A stretch of 64,000 bases of DNA from Okibacterium sp. HSC-33S16. Its GTDB lineage: Bacteria; Actinomycetota; Actinomycetes; Actinomycetales; Microbacteriaceae. Shown piece by piece: positions 35,504 through 44,937 of this stretch. The notes below the pieces were generated by a model. It was not told where the DNA came from, did not search any database, and saw only the letters and a program-made list of their open reading frames with translations. Numbering within the stretch: the stretch's first letter is position 1; every line of letters starts with the position of its first letter. Where the stretch lies: contig NZ_JALJZZ010000001.1 in assembly GCF_024171565.1 (NCBI RefSeq), positions 558,001 through 622,000 on the forward strand. Reading direction: 5' to 3'. A program made the translations under genes and the position numbers.

Positions 35504-37774
35504 TCAGTTCTCGACGAGAGCGTCCATCGGTTCGATGGGCTCCTCATCCGGGTCCCGACCGAGCAGGAACAATCCTGCATACGGTTCGAGGCGCACGGTG
35601 AAGCTCTGCAGGTCGTCGACGTGACCGATCTCCTCACCGGTCTGGGCGTTGTAGACGATCCGTCGCGGCGTGAGCGCAGATGATCGCACGGTTCCTTCGA
35701 TCGTCTCACCCGTGAAGTTGAGAACGGTCACCTGGAGCCGTGCGTCCTCGAGGGTCGGGTCGCCACCGTCGAGCCGGTGCACCATCACGAGCATCCCGGG
35801 GTGGGCGACGTCCGGGATGTCGAGCTGCGTGCCGATGTCGAGTCCGAGCGTGCTGCGGGTCTCGAGAATACGAGCGACCTGGCTGGCGAATGAGTTCTCA
35901 TCGTCGAGCTGATGCGGAAGCGAACCGTACAGCGAACGGCCACGAGGCATCCCCGAACTGGAAGAATTCGCTTCGGGTTCGGAGTCCATCAGATCGTGCG
36001 CGCCCCGGTGTACCCAGCGCGTGTCACCTTCGGCGATGAGGTCCTTCACCTGCTCGGACGGCAACGGCAGCATGCCCAGCAGATCCCAGGCGCTCAGTGC
36101 GAACACCCCGGGCTGCCAGGCGTTGAACATGACGAGAAGAAGATGAGCCTTGCGGATGTTGTCGATGTGCTCTTCGGTGATGGCGTCGAGCGTCGTCAAT
36201 CCCTGGGCAGCTGCGATAGCGGATGCTGTCGTGCACGCAATTCCGTTGGTCGTAAAAACGAGATTGTAATCGGCAGCATCGCCGGTGAGCTTCTCCACCA
36301 GGTCAGCCCTGATGGTTTCGGCAAGCTGCGCCCCGGTGATGTCCTCGTCGCGGAACGGGTAGACGTCGTTGCGGTGCAGTGTTGCCCAGTGCACCAGCTC
36401 GTAGGTCAACTCGTCGTGGTTTTGGAGGGCGTGCACCAGGCTGACCGGCTCGACACCGGTGGAGAGTGAGGTGCGGAGGGTAAGCCGGAGGAACTCCGTG
36501 TCGCCCATGGCCAGAGCGTGCTGGTAGGCGGGTCGGTTGATGAAGTCGTAGGAAAGGTCGGCGCCGACACGGCCGGTGTCGCGAATGTCCTCCATCGTGA
36601 GGTTGAGCTCCTGGAAGGAGAAACCGCCGACTTTGCGCACCATGCTCGCAATGACGTGGTTGGCCGCCTCGGAGAGCGGGTGGCCCTCAGACCAGGCCGG
36701 TGACCCCTCAGCGCTCTTCTCCACGCCGAGGAATCCGTTGGCGTCGAGACGCAGTGCGCTCGAGCCGAGGTCACCCAGGGAGTGCAGCGCGTCGCCGATG
36801 ACCAGGCGCATGCCGGCGAAGGTCGGGTCGAGCCAGTTGATCGAGGGCTGGCCCTGCTTGAAGTAGTGCAGGTACACCCAGCGGCGGGTTCGGCCGTCGG
36901 CGCCGAGGACCGGGGCCGTGACGCTCCAGTTTGTTTCCTTGTGGCCGGGGGAGTAGAAGATGACCCGCTGCAGCTGGCCGATGATGTACCCCAGGTCGGC
37001 GAGGCGTGCTTCTGTCGCCGGATCCAGGTTGACCGAATCGCGGTGCTCGGGAACGTCGGGGAGTTCGTGCCAGTCTTCTTCCGGGATTTCGACCATGTGG
37101 TAGATGCCCGGGTAGTCCTTGTACCCCATTTCGGCCAGTCGGAAGTCGGCGCCCTTGCCAGTGTGACCCGGGACGATGTCGTCGATGACGCTTCCGCCAT
37201 ACTGGTCGGCAACATCGGAGAGCTGACGGAATTCGTCGTCGGAACCGAACGCCGGGTCGATCTGGGTGCTGATGCGGTCGAAGTGACCGTCGACGCTTGC
37301 GGTGCTCGTCCAGCCGGTGATGCCGCCGGCCTGCTTGACCGGCCCGGTGTGCACGGCAGTGATGCCGATCTTCTGGAACGCCTTCCACAGTTCCTCGTCG
37401 CCGAGGGCAGCGAGGTAGGACTGCCCGGAGGCGGTGATGAGCGAAATTGGGTATGCCGTGAACCAGACCGACGCCGTCTGGATGGCTCGCCGCGCGTCAG
37501 GTCGCGCGTAGGGGTTGCGCCACATGCTTGGCTGGCCGGAGAGACCGCGGCCGAGGACCTCGGCGTCGCGAAGCATGGATTGCCGGATCAGCCACTCGAC
37601 GTACGAGGGGTTCGATGCGTCCGCAGAACGCGGATCGGAAAATGACCGGCGAATGCTGCTCGCCCGCATGTTTGAGCGCGGGCGGAGGCGCTTGGGACGC
37701 GCCGGATAGAGATCTTCGTCGTACGTGATTTCGATTGGCTCGATCTCGATCTCGATCTCGGGTTCGTCAGTCAT
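35504..37774 (-). CDS. GH13 alpha-amylase family protein, trehalose-synthase-like
   Basis: This 756-residue enzyme has the GH13 catalytic regions: region I as DDIVPGHTG (198-206), region [12 protein letters not shown] with nucleophile Asp344, region III FSFQELN with acid/base Glu389, and region [10 protein letters not shown] (His453, Asp454). NHDEL is typical of trehalose synthase/maltosyl-transferring relatives, so interconversion of maltose and trehalose is a reasonable guess, but substrate is unproven. The C-terminal domain is beta-rich. The N-terminus has an acidic EIEIEIE stretch encoded by tandem GAGATC units. ATG 37774 follows GAGGAG; the open frame extends 67 codons upstream without support. 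It is divergent from the eight-gene operon. Confidence 0.87.
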   Translation of the reverse strand: MTDEPEIEIEIEPIEITYDEDLYPARPKRLRPRSNMRASSIRRSFSDPRSADASNPSYVEWLIRQSMLRDAEVLGRGLSGQPSMWRNPYARPDARRAIQTASVWFTAYPISLITASGQSYLAALGDEELWKAFQKIGITAVHTGPVKQAGGITGWTSTASVDGHFDRISTQIDPAFGSDDEFRQLSDVADQYGGSVIDDIVPGHTGKGADFRLAEMGYKDYPGIYHMVEIPEEDWHELPDVPEHRDSVNLDPATEARLADLGYIIGQLQRVIFYSPGHKETNWSVTAPVLGADGRTRRWVYLHYFKQGQPSINWLDPTFAGMRLVIGDALHSLGDLGSSALRLDANGFLGVEKSAEGSPAWSEGHPLSEAANHVIASMVRKVGGFSFQELNLTMEDIRDTGRVGADLSYDFINRPAYQHALAMGDTEFLRLTLRTSLSTGVEPVSLVHALQNHDELTYELVHWATLHRNDVYPFRDEDITGAQLAETIRADLVEKLTGDAADYNLVFTTNGIACTTASAIAAAQGLTTLDAITEEHIDNIRKAHLLLVMFNAWQPGVFALSAWDLLGMLPLPSEQVKDLIAEGDTRWVHRGAHDLMDSEPEANSSSSGMPRGRSLYGSLPHQLDDENSFASQVARILETRSTLGLDIGTQLDIPDVAHPGMLVMVHRLDGGDPTLEDARLQVTVLNFTGETIEGTVRSSALTPRRIVYNAQTGEEIGHVDDLQSFTVRLEPYAGLFLLGRDPDEEPIEPMDALVEN

Positions 37775-37942
37775 CGTGGCGTGCTCCTCTGCCCGTGCAT
37801 ACCAAACGGCGGTCGACCGTTCTGCGTAAGCACGAGTATGCCGGTTATCCGGAATAAGCGGCAATGAGAGTCGACCGGTGGTGTGCCGCGCCCAATTGGT
37901 GTAACGGAGTTGACGATGCCACCTGACCCCTAGAGTGGTCGC

Positions 37943-39043
37943 ATGGCCTTTGAGGGGAGACCAGTGATAACTCAATCGTTCCGTGCCATCGTGGTCGAAG
38001 ACGATCCCGATGTGCTGTTCTATGTGCAGACGCTTCTGACGCGCCGGGGGTTCGACGTTCGCGCGTTATCTGACCCGCTTCTCGCCGCTGAGGCGACCCG
38101 GCAATTTCACCCCGACGTCGTCATCACCGACATCGAAATGCCCGGGCTCAGCGGACTGGACCTCATTGCCCAGGTCCGTGATGCGCAACCCGGAACACCG
38201 GTTGTCGTGATGACCGCACACGTGTCGGTGAACTACGCGGTTTCTGCGCTGCGTAACGCCGCCGACGAGTTCCTCACGAAACCAATCGCATCGAAAGAGC
38301 TCGTCGGTGTGGCCACGCGTCTGGCCGAAGAATTTCGCCGCGCACAGGCATCCGTTCATCGAAATATTGTTCTGGCCATCGGAGCGCACCCCGATGACGT
38401 GGAAATCGGTGTTGGCGGCCTGCTGGCCGCGCACCGTGCTGCGGGGGATACGGTGGCGATTCTGACGCTCTCGCGCGGATCACGTGGCGGAGAGGCAGAT
38501 GGCCGCCAGCACGAGTCGCTCGCGTCGGCGGAGATGCTCGGAGCGCGACTGTTTCTCGAGGACCTGCCCGACACCGCGATTAGCAACGCTGACCCGACAG
38601 TGGGAATCATCGAGCGGGTGGTGGCCGAGGTCAACCCGACGACCGTGTACACGCACAGCGACCACGACCGGCACCAGGACCACCGGGCCGTGCACAGCGC
38701 TGCGCTGGTGGCAACGCGCCGTGTGAAGACTGTCGCGTGCTTCCAGAGCCCGTCTGCCACGGTTGATTTCCGGCCGAACCGGTTCGTGTCGATTGACGGG
38801 TTCACCGAAAGGAAGCTCGAGCTGCTGAACTGCTTCGCCTCGCAGGCGGGCATTCGCGACTACCTTGAACCGGACTTTGTGCTGGCCACCGCTCGCTATT
38901 GGAGCAGGTACGGCACCGGAAAGAACTGCGAACCGCTCGAAATCGTGCGGGAAGCATCCGACGTTGTGGCATCGCACGCCGACATCGAGAGCGCCGTGCG
39001 CGCCGAGAAGAACCGAATTTACGAGCAGGGAGCCTCACGATGA
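37943..39043 (+). CDS. Receiver domain fused to PIG-L/LmbE deacetylase
   Basis: This 366-residue fusion has two parts. Residues 13-132 are a CheY-like receiver with acidic Asp20-Asp21, phospho-acceptor Asp63 (ITDIEMPG), Thr91 and Lys113. Residues 140-330 are a PIG-L deacetylase with the zinc motif AHPDDVE (His149, Asp152) and the third ligand in HQDHRAVH (His247). PIG-L enzymes remove N-acetyl groups from GlcNAc-containing compounds. The fusion implies that phosphorylation controls deacetylase activity. It is the first gene of an eight-gene operon ending with a histidine kinase. No DNA-binding region is present. It overlaps the next gene by four bases. Confidence 0.93.
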   Translation: MAFEGRPVITQSFRAIVVEDDPDVLFYVQTLLTRRGFDVRALSDPLLAAEATRQFHPDVVITDIEMPGLSGLDLIAQVRDAQPGTPVVVMTAHVSVNYAVSALRNAADEFLTKPIASKELVGVATRLAEEFRRAQASVHRNIVLAIGAHPDDVEIGVGGLLAAHRAAGDTVAILTLSRGSRGGEADGRQHESLASAEMLGARLFLEDLPDTAISNADPTVGIIERVVAEVNPTTVYTHSDHDRHQDHRAVHSAALVATRRVKTVACFQSPSATVDFRPNRFVSIDGFTERKLELLNCFASQAGIRDYLEPDFVLATARYWSRYGTGKNCEPLEIVREASDVVASHADIESAVRAEKNRIYEQGASR

Positions 39044-40041
39044 CCCGAGTTTTAGTCACAGGAACAGGGGGACCGGCCGGAGTTGCCGTCGTGCGATCCC
39101 TGCTGAACCGCGGAGACGTCGAGCTGTTCTCGGCCGACATGGACGGTTGGGCAAGCGGACTCTATCTGGTGCCAGCCGATCACCGCAGAATTGTTCCGCG
39201 CGGGCTGGCTCCTGACTTTGTGGACGCGATTATCGAACTTTGCACAAACGACCACATTGACGTGGTGTTCTCAACGGTCGACGCGGAGCTGCCAGCGCTG
39301 GCTTCGCGCCGTGATGAACTCCAGGCCGAGACCGGCGCAGTTCTGACCGCCCCGACTCTCGCAACACTCGACGTGACCCTCGATAAGTTCCTGCTGGCCG
39401 AGCGCTGCACGCCGGTTGTACGGGTTCCGGAGACGCGCCTGCTCAACGCCGACGGCGCTGCGGCCGACTGGGACTTCCCGGTGATCGTGAAGCCCCGCCG
39501 CGGTGCCGGATCGCGAGGAGTGCGTATGGTCGAGAGCCGTGACGCATTGAACTCGCTCGGCGTCGACGAGGCACTGATCATTCAGGAACTCCTGCCGGGC
39601 GACGAGTTCTCTGTCGACGTTTTTGCGGATGCAGATGGTCACGTGATCGCATCGGTTCCGCGCACCCGTACCCGGGTTGATTCCGGTGTCTCGATTGCGG
39701 GGCACACCGTCAAAAACGATGAACTCGAACAGACTGCCGCCGCGGTGGCCGGCGCCATCGGCCTGGTCGGTGTCGCGAACGTTCAGCTGCGGTACGACCG
39801 GCACGGGGTCGCGGCGCTGCTTGAGGTGAACCCGCGGTTTCCAGGCGCCATGCCCCTGACGATCGCCGCCGGCGTGGACATGCCCTCGCTCGCCCTCGAC
39901 CTGGCGCTCGGGGCAGAACTGCCGAGCAGCATCGACTTTGCGGAGATCGCCAACGTGCGGTTCCTCGAGGATGTCTTCGTACCGACGAGCGAGATCCTGT
40001 ACTCCGAGAACGCAGCACACGACGAAGGTCTCGAAGAATGA
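39040..40041 (+). CDS. ATP-grasp domain protein (carboxylate-amine ligase type)
   Basis: This 333-residue protein has an N-terminal pre-ATP-grasp Rossmann-like region (RVLVTGTGGPAGVAVVRSLL), then an ATP-grasp fold with Lys116 (DKFLLAERC), the ATP loop IVKPRRGAGSRGV (Lys151), IIQELLPGDEFSVDVF (Glu183) and the metal motif LLEVNPRFPG (Glu262, Asn264). It resembles the CarB/PylC-type ligases that join a carboxylate to an amine or acceptor. ATG 39040 overlaps the previous stop (ATGA) and has GGGAG upstream. The acceptor is unknown; an amine exposed by the upstream deacetylase is an attractive possibility. Confidence 0.9.
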   Translation: MTRVLVTGTGGPAGVAVVRSLLNRGDVELFSADMDGWASGLYLVPADHRRIVPRGLAPDFVDAIIELCTNDHIDVVFSTVDAELPALASRRDELQAETGAVLTAPTLATLDVTLDKFLLAERCTPVVRVPETRLLNADGAAADWDFPVIVKPRRGAGSRGVRMVESRDALNSLGVDEALIIQELLPGDEFSVDVFADADGHVIASVPRTRTRVDSGVSIAGHTVKNDELEQTAAAVAGAIGLVGVANVQLRYDRHGVAALLEVNPRFPGAMPLTIAAGVDMPSLALDLALGAELPSSIDFAEIANVRFLEDVFVPTSEILYSENAAHDEGLEE

Positions 40042-40772
40042 GTCAGAACGCCGCGTCGATCCTGGCCGGGGATCACCATGTCCACTCCACCTTCTCCGAC
40101 GACGCGACAAGCACCCTTGCCGAGAATGTCGCGGCGGCGGTAGAACACGGGGTCGCGCGTCTCCGGCTGGTCGACCACGTTCGCCAGTCGACCACCTGGG
40201 TTCCGGATTTCCTTCGGGCGGTCGCAGAGCTCGACGTGCCCGATGGGCTGACGGTGCTGACGGGCGTCGAGGCGAAGATTCTTAACGCCTCGGGATCGCT
40301 CGACATCCCACCGGGATTGAGCTTCGGTGACGGTGGAATTGATACCGTCCTCATCGCCGACCACCAGTTTCCTGGAACGGACGGACCCTGGTCGCCGCGA
40401 GAAGCGCGCGAACGCCTCGATCAAGGCCTCGACGTCGGATACGCACTCGACCTCCTGATCGGTGCTCTGGTCGGCGCCATGGAGTCAGTGCCGTCAGCTC
40501 AGTTGGCACACTGTTTCTCCATCCTTCCCAAGATCGGCTTGTCGGAAGGCGACTTCACGGACGACCAGCTTCGGACGTGGGCGAGGGCAGCGGCTCGAAC
40601 GGGAACCCTCCTCGAAGTCAACGAAAAATGGGCATGCCCCGGACCGCGCGCCCTGCGGGCGGCTGTGGACGCTGGCGTCACGCTCGTTGCGTCCACGGAC
40701 AGCCATGCGGCCGGAGACATCGGACGGTATGCGCGTGTGAACCACCTCCTCGCTGAGGCGGGTGTCGAATGA
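40038..40772 (+). CDS. PHP domain phosphoesterase-like protein
   Basis: This 244-residue protein has the PHP metal-binding set: DHHVHSTFSDD (His14, His16, Asp21), LVDHVRQS (His47), GVEAKIL (Glu78), IADHQFPG (His109), LAHCFS and the C-terminal TDSHA. These ligands form the trinuclear centre of histidinol-phosphatase-type and other PHP hydrolases. The substrate is probably a phosphoester produced within the operon. It overlaps both neighbours by four bases. Confidence 0.9.
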   Translation: MSQNAASILAGDHHVHSTFSDDATSTLAENVAAAVEHGVARLRLVDHVRQSTTWVPDFLRAVAELDVPDGLTVLTGVEAKILNASGSLDIPPGLSFGDGGIDTVLIADHQFPGTDGPWSPREARERLDQGLDVGYALDLLIGALVGAMESVPSAQLAHCFSILPKIGLSEGDFTDDQLRTWARAAARTGTLLEVNEKWACPGPRALRAAVDAGVTLVASTDSHAAGDIGRYARVNHLLAEAGVE

Positions 40773-42268
40773 CGGGAATTGATATCGGAGCGATCACGGC
40801 GGGAACCCTGACCGTCGTCTTCCTCGTATTTGTCTTCACCGGCGCCATCCCGGTGATCTCGGCGGCGTACTCGTTTCTCGCCATTCCGCTCCACGCTTTC
40901 CGCAATCACTACGCGAAGGCCAAGCCATACACCCCTCGCGTTGCTATCGTCATTCCGGCGTGGAACGAAGGTGCGGTGATCGGTGCGTCCATCGACCGGC
41001 TTATGGCGCTCGACTACCCCCTCGAATCGCTGCGGCTGTACGTCGTCGACGATGCCAGTACCGACGACACCCCTGACGTTATCCAGGCGAAAGAACAGCA
41101 GTACCCGGGCAACGTCTTCCACCTGCGACGTGAACAGGGTGGTCAGGGCAAGGCCCACACGCTGAACCACGGCATCCGACTGATCCTCGAGGATGACTGG
41201 ATGGAAGCCCTCCTCGTCATGGATGCCGACGTCATCTACACACCGAACTCCCTTCGACGGATGACCAGGCACCTCGCAGATCCTGATGTTGGAGCGGTCT
41301 CCGCCTACATCCGCGAAGGCAGCAAAGACAAGAACTACCTCACCCGGTTTATTGCGCTCGAGTATGTGCTCTCGCAGCCAGCCGCGCGACGCGCCCAGAA
41401 CGTTCTGGGGGCTCAGGCTTGCCTGGCCGGAGGGGCACAGCTTCACTCGCGGGAGAATCTGATCGCGATCGGCGGACAGATCGATACCTCCTCGCTGGCC
41501 GAGGACACAATCACGACGTTCGAAACGCAACTCCGCGGGCGGAAGGTGGTTTTCGAACCGCTTGCCGTTGTGCTCGCCGAGGAACCCGGTTCCATCGACG
41601 CGCTCTGGAAGCAACGGCTGCGCTGGGCTCGAGGTAACGTCACCGTGACGTCGAGGTATCGACGCATCTGGTTCCGCCCGTCGCGTGTCCACAAGCTCGG
41701 CACAATCTCGTTCGGCCTGGTCTGGTTCAGCTTGTGGTTGCTTCCCATCGCGATGGTGCTGTCGTCCATCGGGCTCGTCGGACTTCTGCTGCTCGAAAGC
41801 GATCTGGCGTCAACGGTCTTCCGCGCGCTGTGGATCTCGGCCGCCTGCACCTTCGCCTTCACCCTGGCTCTGGGGGTGCAGCTCGATTCTGAACTGACGC
41901 GGATCACGTGGCGCGAAGTGCTGACCTTCCCGGGCATCATCTCGATGCTCGTCATGCTGACGGCGTTCTTCCCAGGAGTCCTGCTGGACTGGGTGCCGAG
42001 CCTGTTTCATCTGAGGTTTACATCGGATGGGCTCTTTTGGGTGACCCTGTCGATCTACATCTGGATCTCTGTGTCGATGTTCGGCGCCTGGATAGCGCGA
42101 AAGATTGAGAACACGGCAATCGGCCGGGTGCTCACTCCCGTTCTGATCTATCTGGTCGGATATGGTTCTCTCTTGTGCGCGATCACCTTCGACTCGTACA
42201 TCAAAGAACTGCGACATGCTGAGGCCAAGTGGGACAAGACAGAAAAGACGGGACGGGTGACCGCGTGA
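40769..42268 (+). CDS. Processive GT2 glycosyltransferase, membrane-embedded
   Basis: This 499-residue protein has an N-terminal membrane helix (about 8-40) and a GT2 catalytic domain with VIPAWNEG (62-69), DDASTDD (Asp94-95), the DXD motif MDADV (152-154), the general-base region LAEDT (Glu245-Asp246) and the processivity motif QRLRW (282-286). Four or more membrane helices follow (about 310-485). The D,D,D,Q(Q/R)XRW set is that of cellulose, hyaluronan and poly-GlcNAc synthases, so it probably extrudes a polymer of hexose or amino-sugar units. No PilZ domain is visible; regulation is likely through the operon's receivers. Confidence 0.92.
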   Translation: MTGIDIGAITAGTLTVVFLVFVFTGAIPVISAAYSFLAIPLHAFRNHYAKAKPYTPRVAIVIPAWNEGAVIGASIDRLMALDYPLESLRLYVVDDASTDDTPDVIQAKEQQYPGNVFHLRREQGGQGKAHTLNHGIRLILEDDWMEALLVMDADVIYTPNSLRRMTRHLADPDVGAVSAYIREGSKDKNYLTRFIALEYVLSQPAARRAQNVLGAQACLAGGAQLHSRENLIAIGGQIDTSSLAEDTITTFETQLRGRKVVFEPLAVVLAEEPGSIDALWKQRLRWARGNVTVTSRYRRIWFRPSRVHKLGTISFGLVWFSLWLLPIAMVLSSIGLVGLLLLESDLASTVFRALWISAACTFAFTLALGVQLDSELTRITWREVLTFPGIISMLVMLTAFFPGVLLDWVPSLFHLRFTSDGLFWVTLSIYIWISVSMFGAWIARKIENTAIGRVLTPVLIYLVGYGSLLCAITFDSYIKELRHAEAKWDKTEKTGRVTA

Positions 42269-42435
42269 GCGCTCCAGATCTGACACCCACCGACCCGCGC
42301 AATCCCGGGGACGCCTTCCTCCAGCAGGAGATCGACGAGAACAGGCTTTCCGAACGCGCGCTGATTCCACAAGCACTCATCGCCTTTGCGTTTGTTGCCG
42401 TGCTCGTCATTGTGAGGGAGATCTTTTTCGTATGA
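42265..42435 (+). CDS. 56-residue single-span membrane protein
   Basis: A small protein (SAPDLTPTDPRNPGDAFLQQ at the N-terminus) with a polar 30-residue front part and one C-terminal membrane helix (ALIPQALIAFAFVAVLVIV). Both junctions overlap neighbours by four bases (GTGA at 42265, ATGA at 42432), which strongly supports it as a real gene although it is short. Its position directly after the synthase suggests a small accessory subunit, as seen with other polysaccharide synthases. No family is recognised. Confidence 0.8.
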   Translation: MSAPDLTPTDPRNPGDAFLQQEIDENRLSERALIPQALIAFAFVAVLVIVREIFFV

Positions 42436-42794
42436 GTGATCCCACCCGAGTCCTTATCGTCGAGGACAACCCCGATCAGCGCGACCTTCTCCGGCGCAAC
42501 TTCGAGCGCGCTGGATGCACGGTCGTCCTCGCAGAGAGCGCCGAGGCGGCAACAGCGGAGTACCGCAAACACACCCCCGATCTCGCGGTTGTCGACCTAA
42601 TCCTTCCCGGCATGGACGGCCCCACCTTCATCGATCAACTCAAATCGGAGCGACCCGATTGTGCCATCGTCGTGACCAGTGTCCTCGACCCGGCCGACTT
42701 TCCAACGTCCGATGGAGTGCTACCAAAACCGTTCACACGTGCGCAAGTTGACGCGGTCCTCGAGTCGTGTCTCCCGGAAAGGCAACATCAATGA
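42432..42794 (+). CDS. Stand-alone response-regulator receiver domain
   Basis: This 120-residue CheY-like protein has acidic Glu11-Asp12, phospho-acceptor Asp55 (VVDLILPGMDG), Thr82-Ser83 and Lys99 (LPKPFTRAQ). No output domain is present. It could act as a phosphate shuttle or allosteric partner for the kinase and the receiver-deacetylase fusion. It overlaps the next receiver by four bases. Confidence 0.94.
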   Translation: MSDPTRVLIVEDNPDQRDLLRRNFERAGCTVVLAESAEAATAEYRKHTPDLAVVDLILPGMDGPTFIDQLKSERPDCAIVVTSVLDPADFPTSDGVLPKPFTRAQVDAVLESCLPERQHQ

Positions 42795-43186
42795 CCGAAG
42801 GTCCGCAGCGCCGCGTAGTAATTGCAGATGACGATGCTGATATGCGGATGCTTGTGGAGATTGCGGTGCGCAAGGCGGGCATGATGCTCGCTGCGGTGGC
42901 CACAGACGGAGACCAGGCGTGGCAGGCAATCCTCGACCACACGCCGGATCTGATTGTGCTGGACGTTTCGATGCCGGGGATGAGCGGCCTCGATGTGTGT
43001 CGTCGTGTCCGCAATGATCCCACTCTCGCTCACATTCCCATCCTGTTGCTGTCGGCCGGCGTGAGCGGCGCTTCGCGCGAAGCTGGCAAGCAATCCGGAG
43101 CAGACGATTTCATGCCGAAGCCGTTCAGCCCGAAGGCGTTGATTGAAAAACTTATCGTCCTGTCTAGCGGACGGGGAAGCGAGTGA
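42791..43186 (+). CDS. Stand-alone response-regulator receiver domain
   Basis: This 131-residue receiver has Asp12-Asp13-Asp14, phospho-acceptor Asp58 (IVLDVSMPGMSG), Ser88 and Lys110 (FMPKPFSPKAL). ATG 42791 is fixed by the ATGA overlap with the preceding gene; an upstream in-frame start at 42767 is less likely. There is no DNA-binding output. The two single receivers differ considerably, so they are not a recent duplication. Confidence 0.94.
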   Translation: MTEGPQRRVVIADDDADMRMLVEIAVRKAGMMLAAVATDGDQAWQAILDHTPDLIVLDVSMPGMSGLDVCRRVRNDPTLAHIPILLLSAGVSGASREAGKQSGADDFMPKPFSPKALIEKLIVLSSGRGSE

Positions 43187-44937
43187 GCCTGCTGTACAGA
43201 GCGGCGAAGTGGGTCATCCGCTCCGACCGACCGAGTCCGTTGCTCAAGCATTTCCCCACCGTGATTGCATTGGCGGTCGCGATGCTCATTACGGTGTGGT
43301 TCGGGCTCCCCATGCCTCAGCCAATCGCCGTCGTGTGTTCTGCCGTGGTTGGTGCCGGGTCGGTTGCCCTCGCCGCGTGGTTCTCCCGCAACGAGGCAAC
43401 AACCCGCTGGGTTCTTGCCGTGCCGCTGGCAGGGCTGCTCGCGGTCGCATTGCTTCGCCTGGGAACGGGCGGTGCCACCTCGCTCTTTGCGTCGCTCATG
43501 ATTCTTCCGATCGTCTGGATAGCGTCGGAAGACGGTCGACGATGGATTGCCGTTGCCGGATTGGGTACCGCTGCGGCCATCATGCTTCCGTTTGCCGTTC
43601 TCGGAGAGGAACCACGCGATGCGACTGAGTGGCTGAGGGGCGTCGTCGCACCGCTCGTATACACGATGGTTGCAGCGGTCATCAATGAGATGTCGAGGCA
43701 GAACCGCTCACAGTTACGAGCCATCCGCGCACTCGCCGAGCAACGCGAAGGGACTCTGGCTGAATCCCTGGCTCAAGCAAGCCAGCTTCGCGAATCCGAA
43801 GCTGAGCTGCGCCGGGCGAACTCATTCACATCGAGCGTCCTCGACGCGGTGACGGTGCAGTCGATCATCGGAACCGATCTCACCGGTCTTGTCAACGTGT
43901 GGAACCCGGGCGCCGCGTCCATGTTGGGTCGAACAGCCGAAGAGACGCTGGGGCGCGCGTCCATCCTCGACTTCCATCTCGACGACGAACTCGAGAATCG
44001 TTCACGAGAGCTCAACTACCCGACCGGAGCAACCGTGCTCAACCCCGGATTCTCCGCGCTTGTCGAGTCAGCTCGCCTCGGGGTGGCCGAGATGCACGAG
44101 TGGACCTACCGACGCGCTGACGGCAGCGAGTTCCCGGCCGAAGTGGCTGTCACGCGACGGGTGGACGATCGAGGCGCGACCACCGGATACATCTTCGTCG
44201 CGACGGACATCACCCAGGCGGTGGAGGTCTCCCGCCTCAAGGACGAATTTGTCGGCCTGGTCTCGCACGAACTTCGCACACCGCTCAGCTCAATCCTCGG
44301 CTACCTCGAACTCATGAAGGACGATGAGGATGCGCCGCTCTCGGACGAGCAACAACTGTACCTGGGAGTCGCCGAGCGTAACGCCCATCGGTTGCTCGGG
44401 CTTGTGGGAGACCTACTCTTCACGGCACAGGCAGACTCCGGTGGATTCCCGCTCGCCGTGGGGGAGGTGGCCGTCGGCGACGTGATTACCGGCGCCGTCG
44501 CCTCGGCGCGACCGGTCGCGGACGCGGCCGGCATCACACTGGAGTCGACAGGCGTCCCCAGCGACCTCGTCATTGAGGCTGATCGTGGACGCCTCGGCCA
44601 GGCCATCGACAATCTCGTGTCCAACGCCATCAAATTCACGCCGCGAGGTGGCAGCGTCTCGGTCGGGCTGGTCGAACCCGACGGCGACGGTCCGCTCGAG
44701 ATCACGGTGCGAGACACCGGCATGGGAATCCCCGCCGCTGAGCTTGACCAGCTCTTCACCCGGTTCTTCCGCGCCACGACGGCCACCGCAAACGCGGTTC
44801 CGGGCGTCGGCCTCGGTCTCGTCATCACCAAGGCCATTGTCCAGGCCCACCACGGTGAGCTCGATGTGTCGAGCGTGGAAGGCGAAGGAACGGTGTTCAC
44901 CCTCCGGCTGCCGGTCGACGCGCGCGTCCTCTCCTAG
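43183..44937 (+). CDS. Membrane sensor histidine kinase with PAS domain
   Basis: This 584-residue kinase has five or six membrane helices (about residues 23-172), a short coiled coil (175-212), a PAS domain (about 212-345, ending IFVATDITQAVEVSRLK), a HisKA dimerisation helix with the phospho-acceptor in SHELRTPLS (His362) and a HATPase_c domain with N box IDNLVSNAIKF, DTGMGIP and GVGLGLVITKA. There is no attached receiver. The membrane part is a putative sensor with little periplasmic sequence, so it may sense the membrane or an intramembrane ligand. It is the last gene of the operon; its stop overlaps the stop of the convergent metallo-hydrolase. Confidence 0.94.
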   Translation: MSLLYRAAKWVIRSDRPSPLLKHFPTVIALAVAMLITVWFGLPMPQPIAVVCSAVVGAGSVALAAWFSRNEATTRWVLAVPLAGLLAVALLRLGTGGATSLFASLMILPIVWIASEDGRRWIAVAGLGTAAAIMLPFAVLGEEPRDATEWLRGVVAPLVYTMVAAVINEMSRQNRSQLRAIRALAEQREGTLAESLAQASQLRESEAELRRANSFTSSVLDAVTVQSIIGTDLTGLVNVWNPGAASMLGRTAEETLGRASILDFHLDDELENRSRELNYPTGATVLNPGFSALVESARLGVAEMHEWTYRRADGSEFPAEVAVTRRVDDRGATTGYIFVATDITQAVEVSRLKDEFVGLVSHELRTPLSSILGYLELMKDDEDAPLSDEQQLYLGVAERNAHRLLGLVGDLLFTAQADSGGFPLAVGEVAVGDVITGAVASARPVADAAGITLESTGVPSDLVIEADRGRLGQAIDNLVSNAIKFTPRGGSVSVGLVEPDGDGPLEITVRDTGMGIPAAELDQLFTRFFRATTATANAVPGVGLGLVITKAIVQAHHGELDVSSVEGEGTVFTLRLPVDARVLS

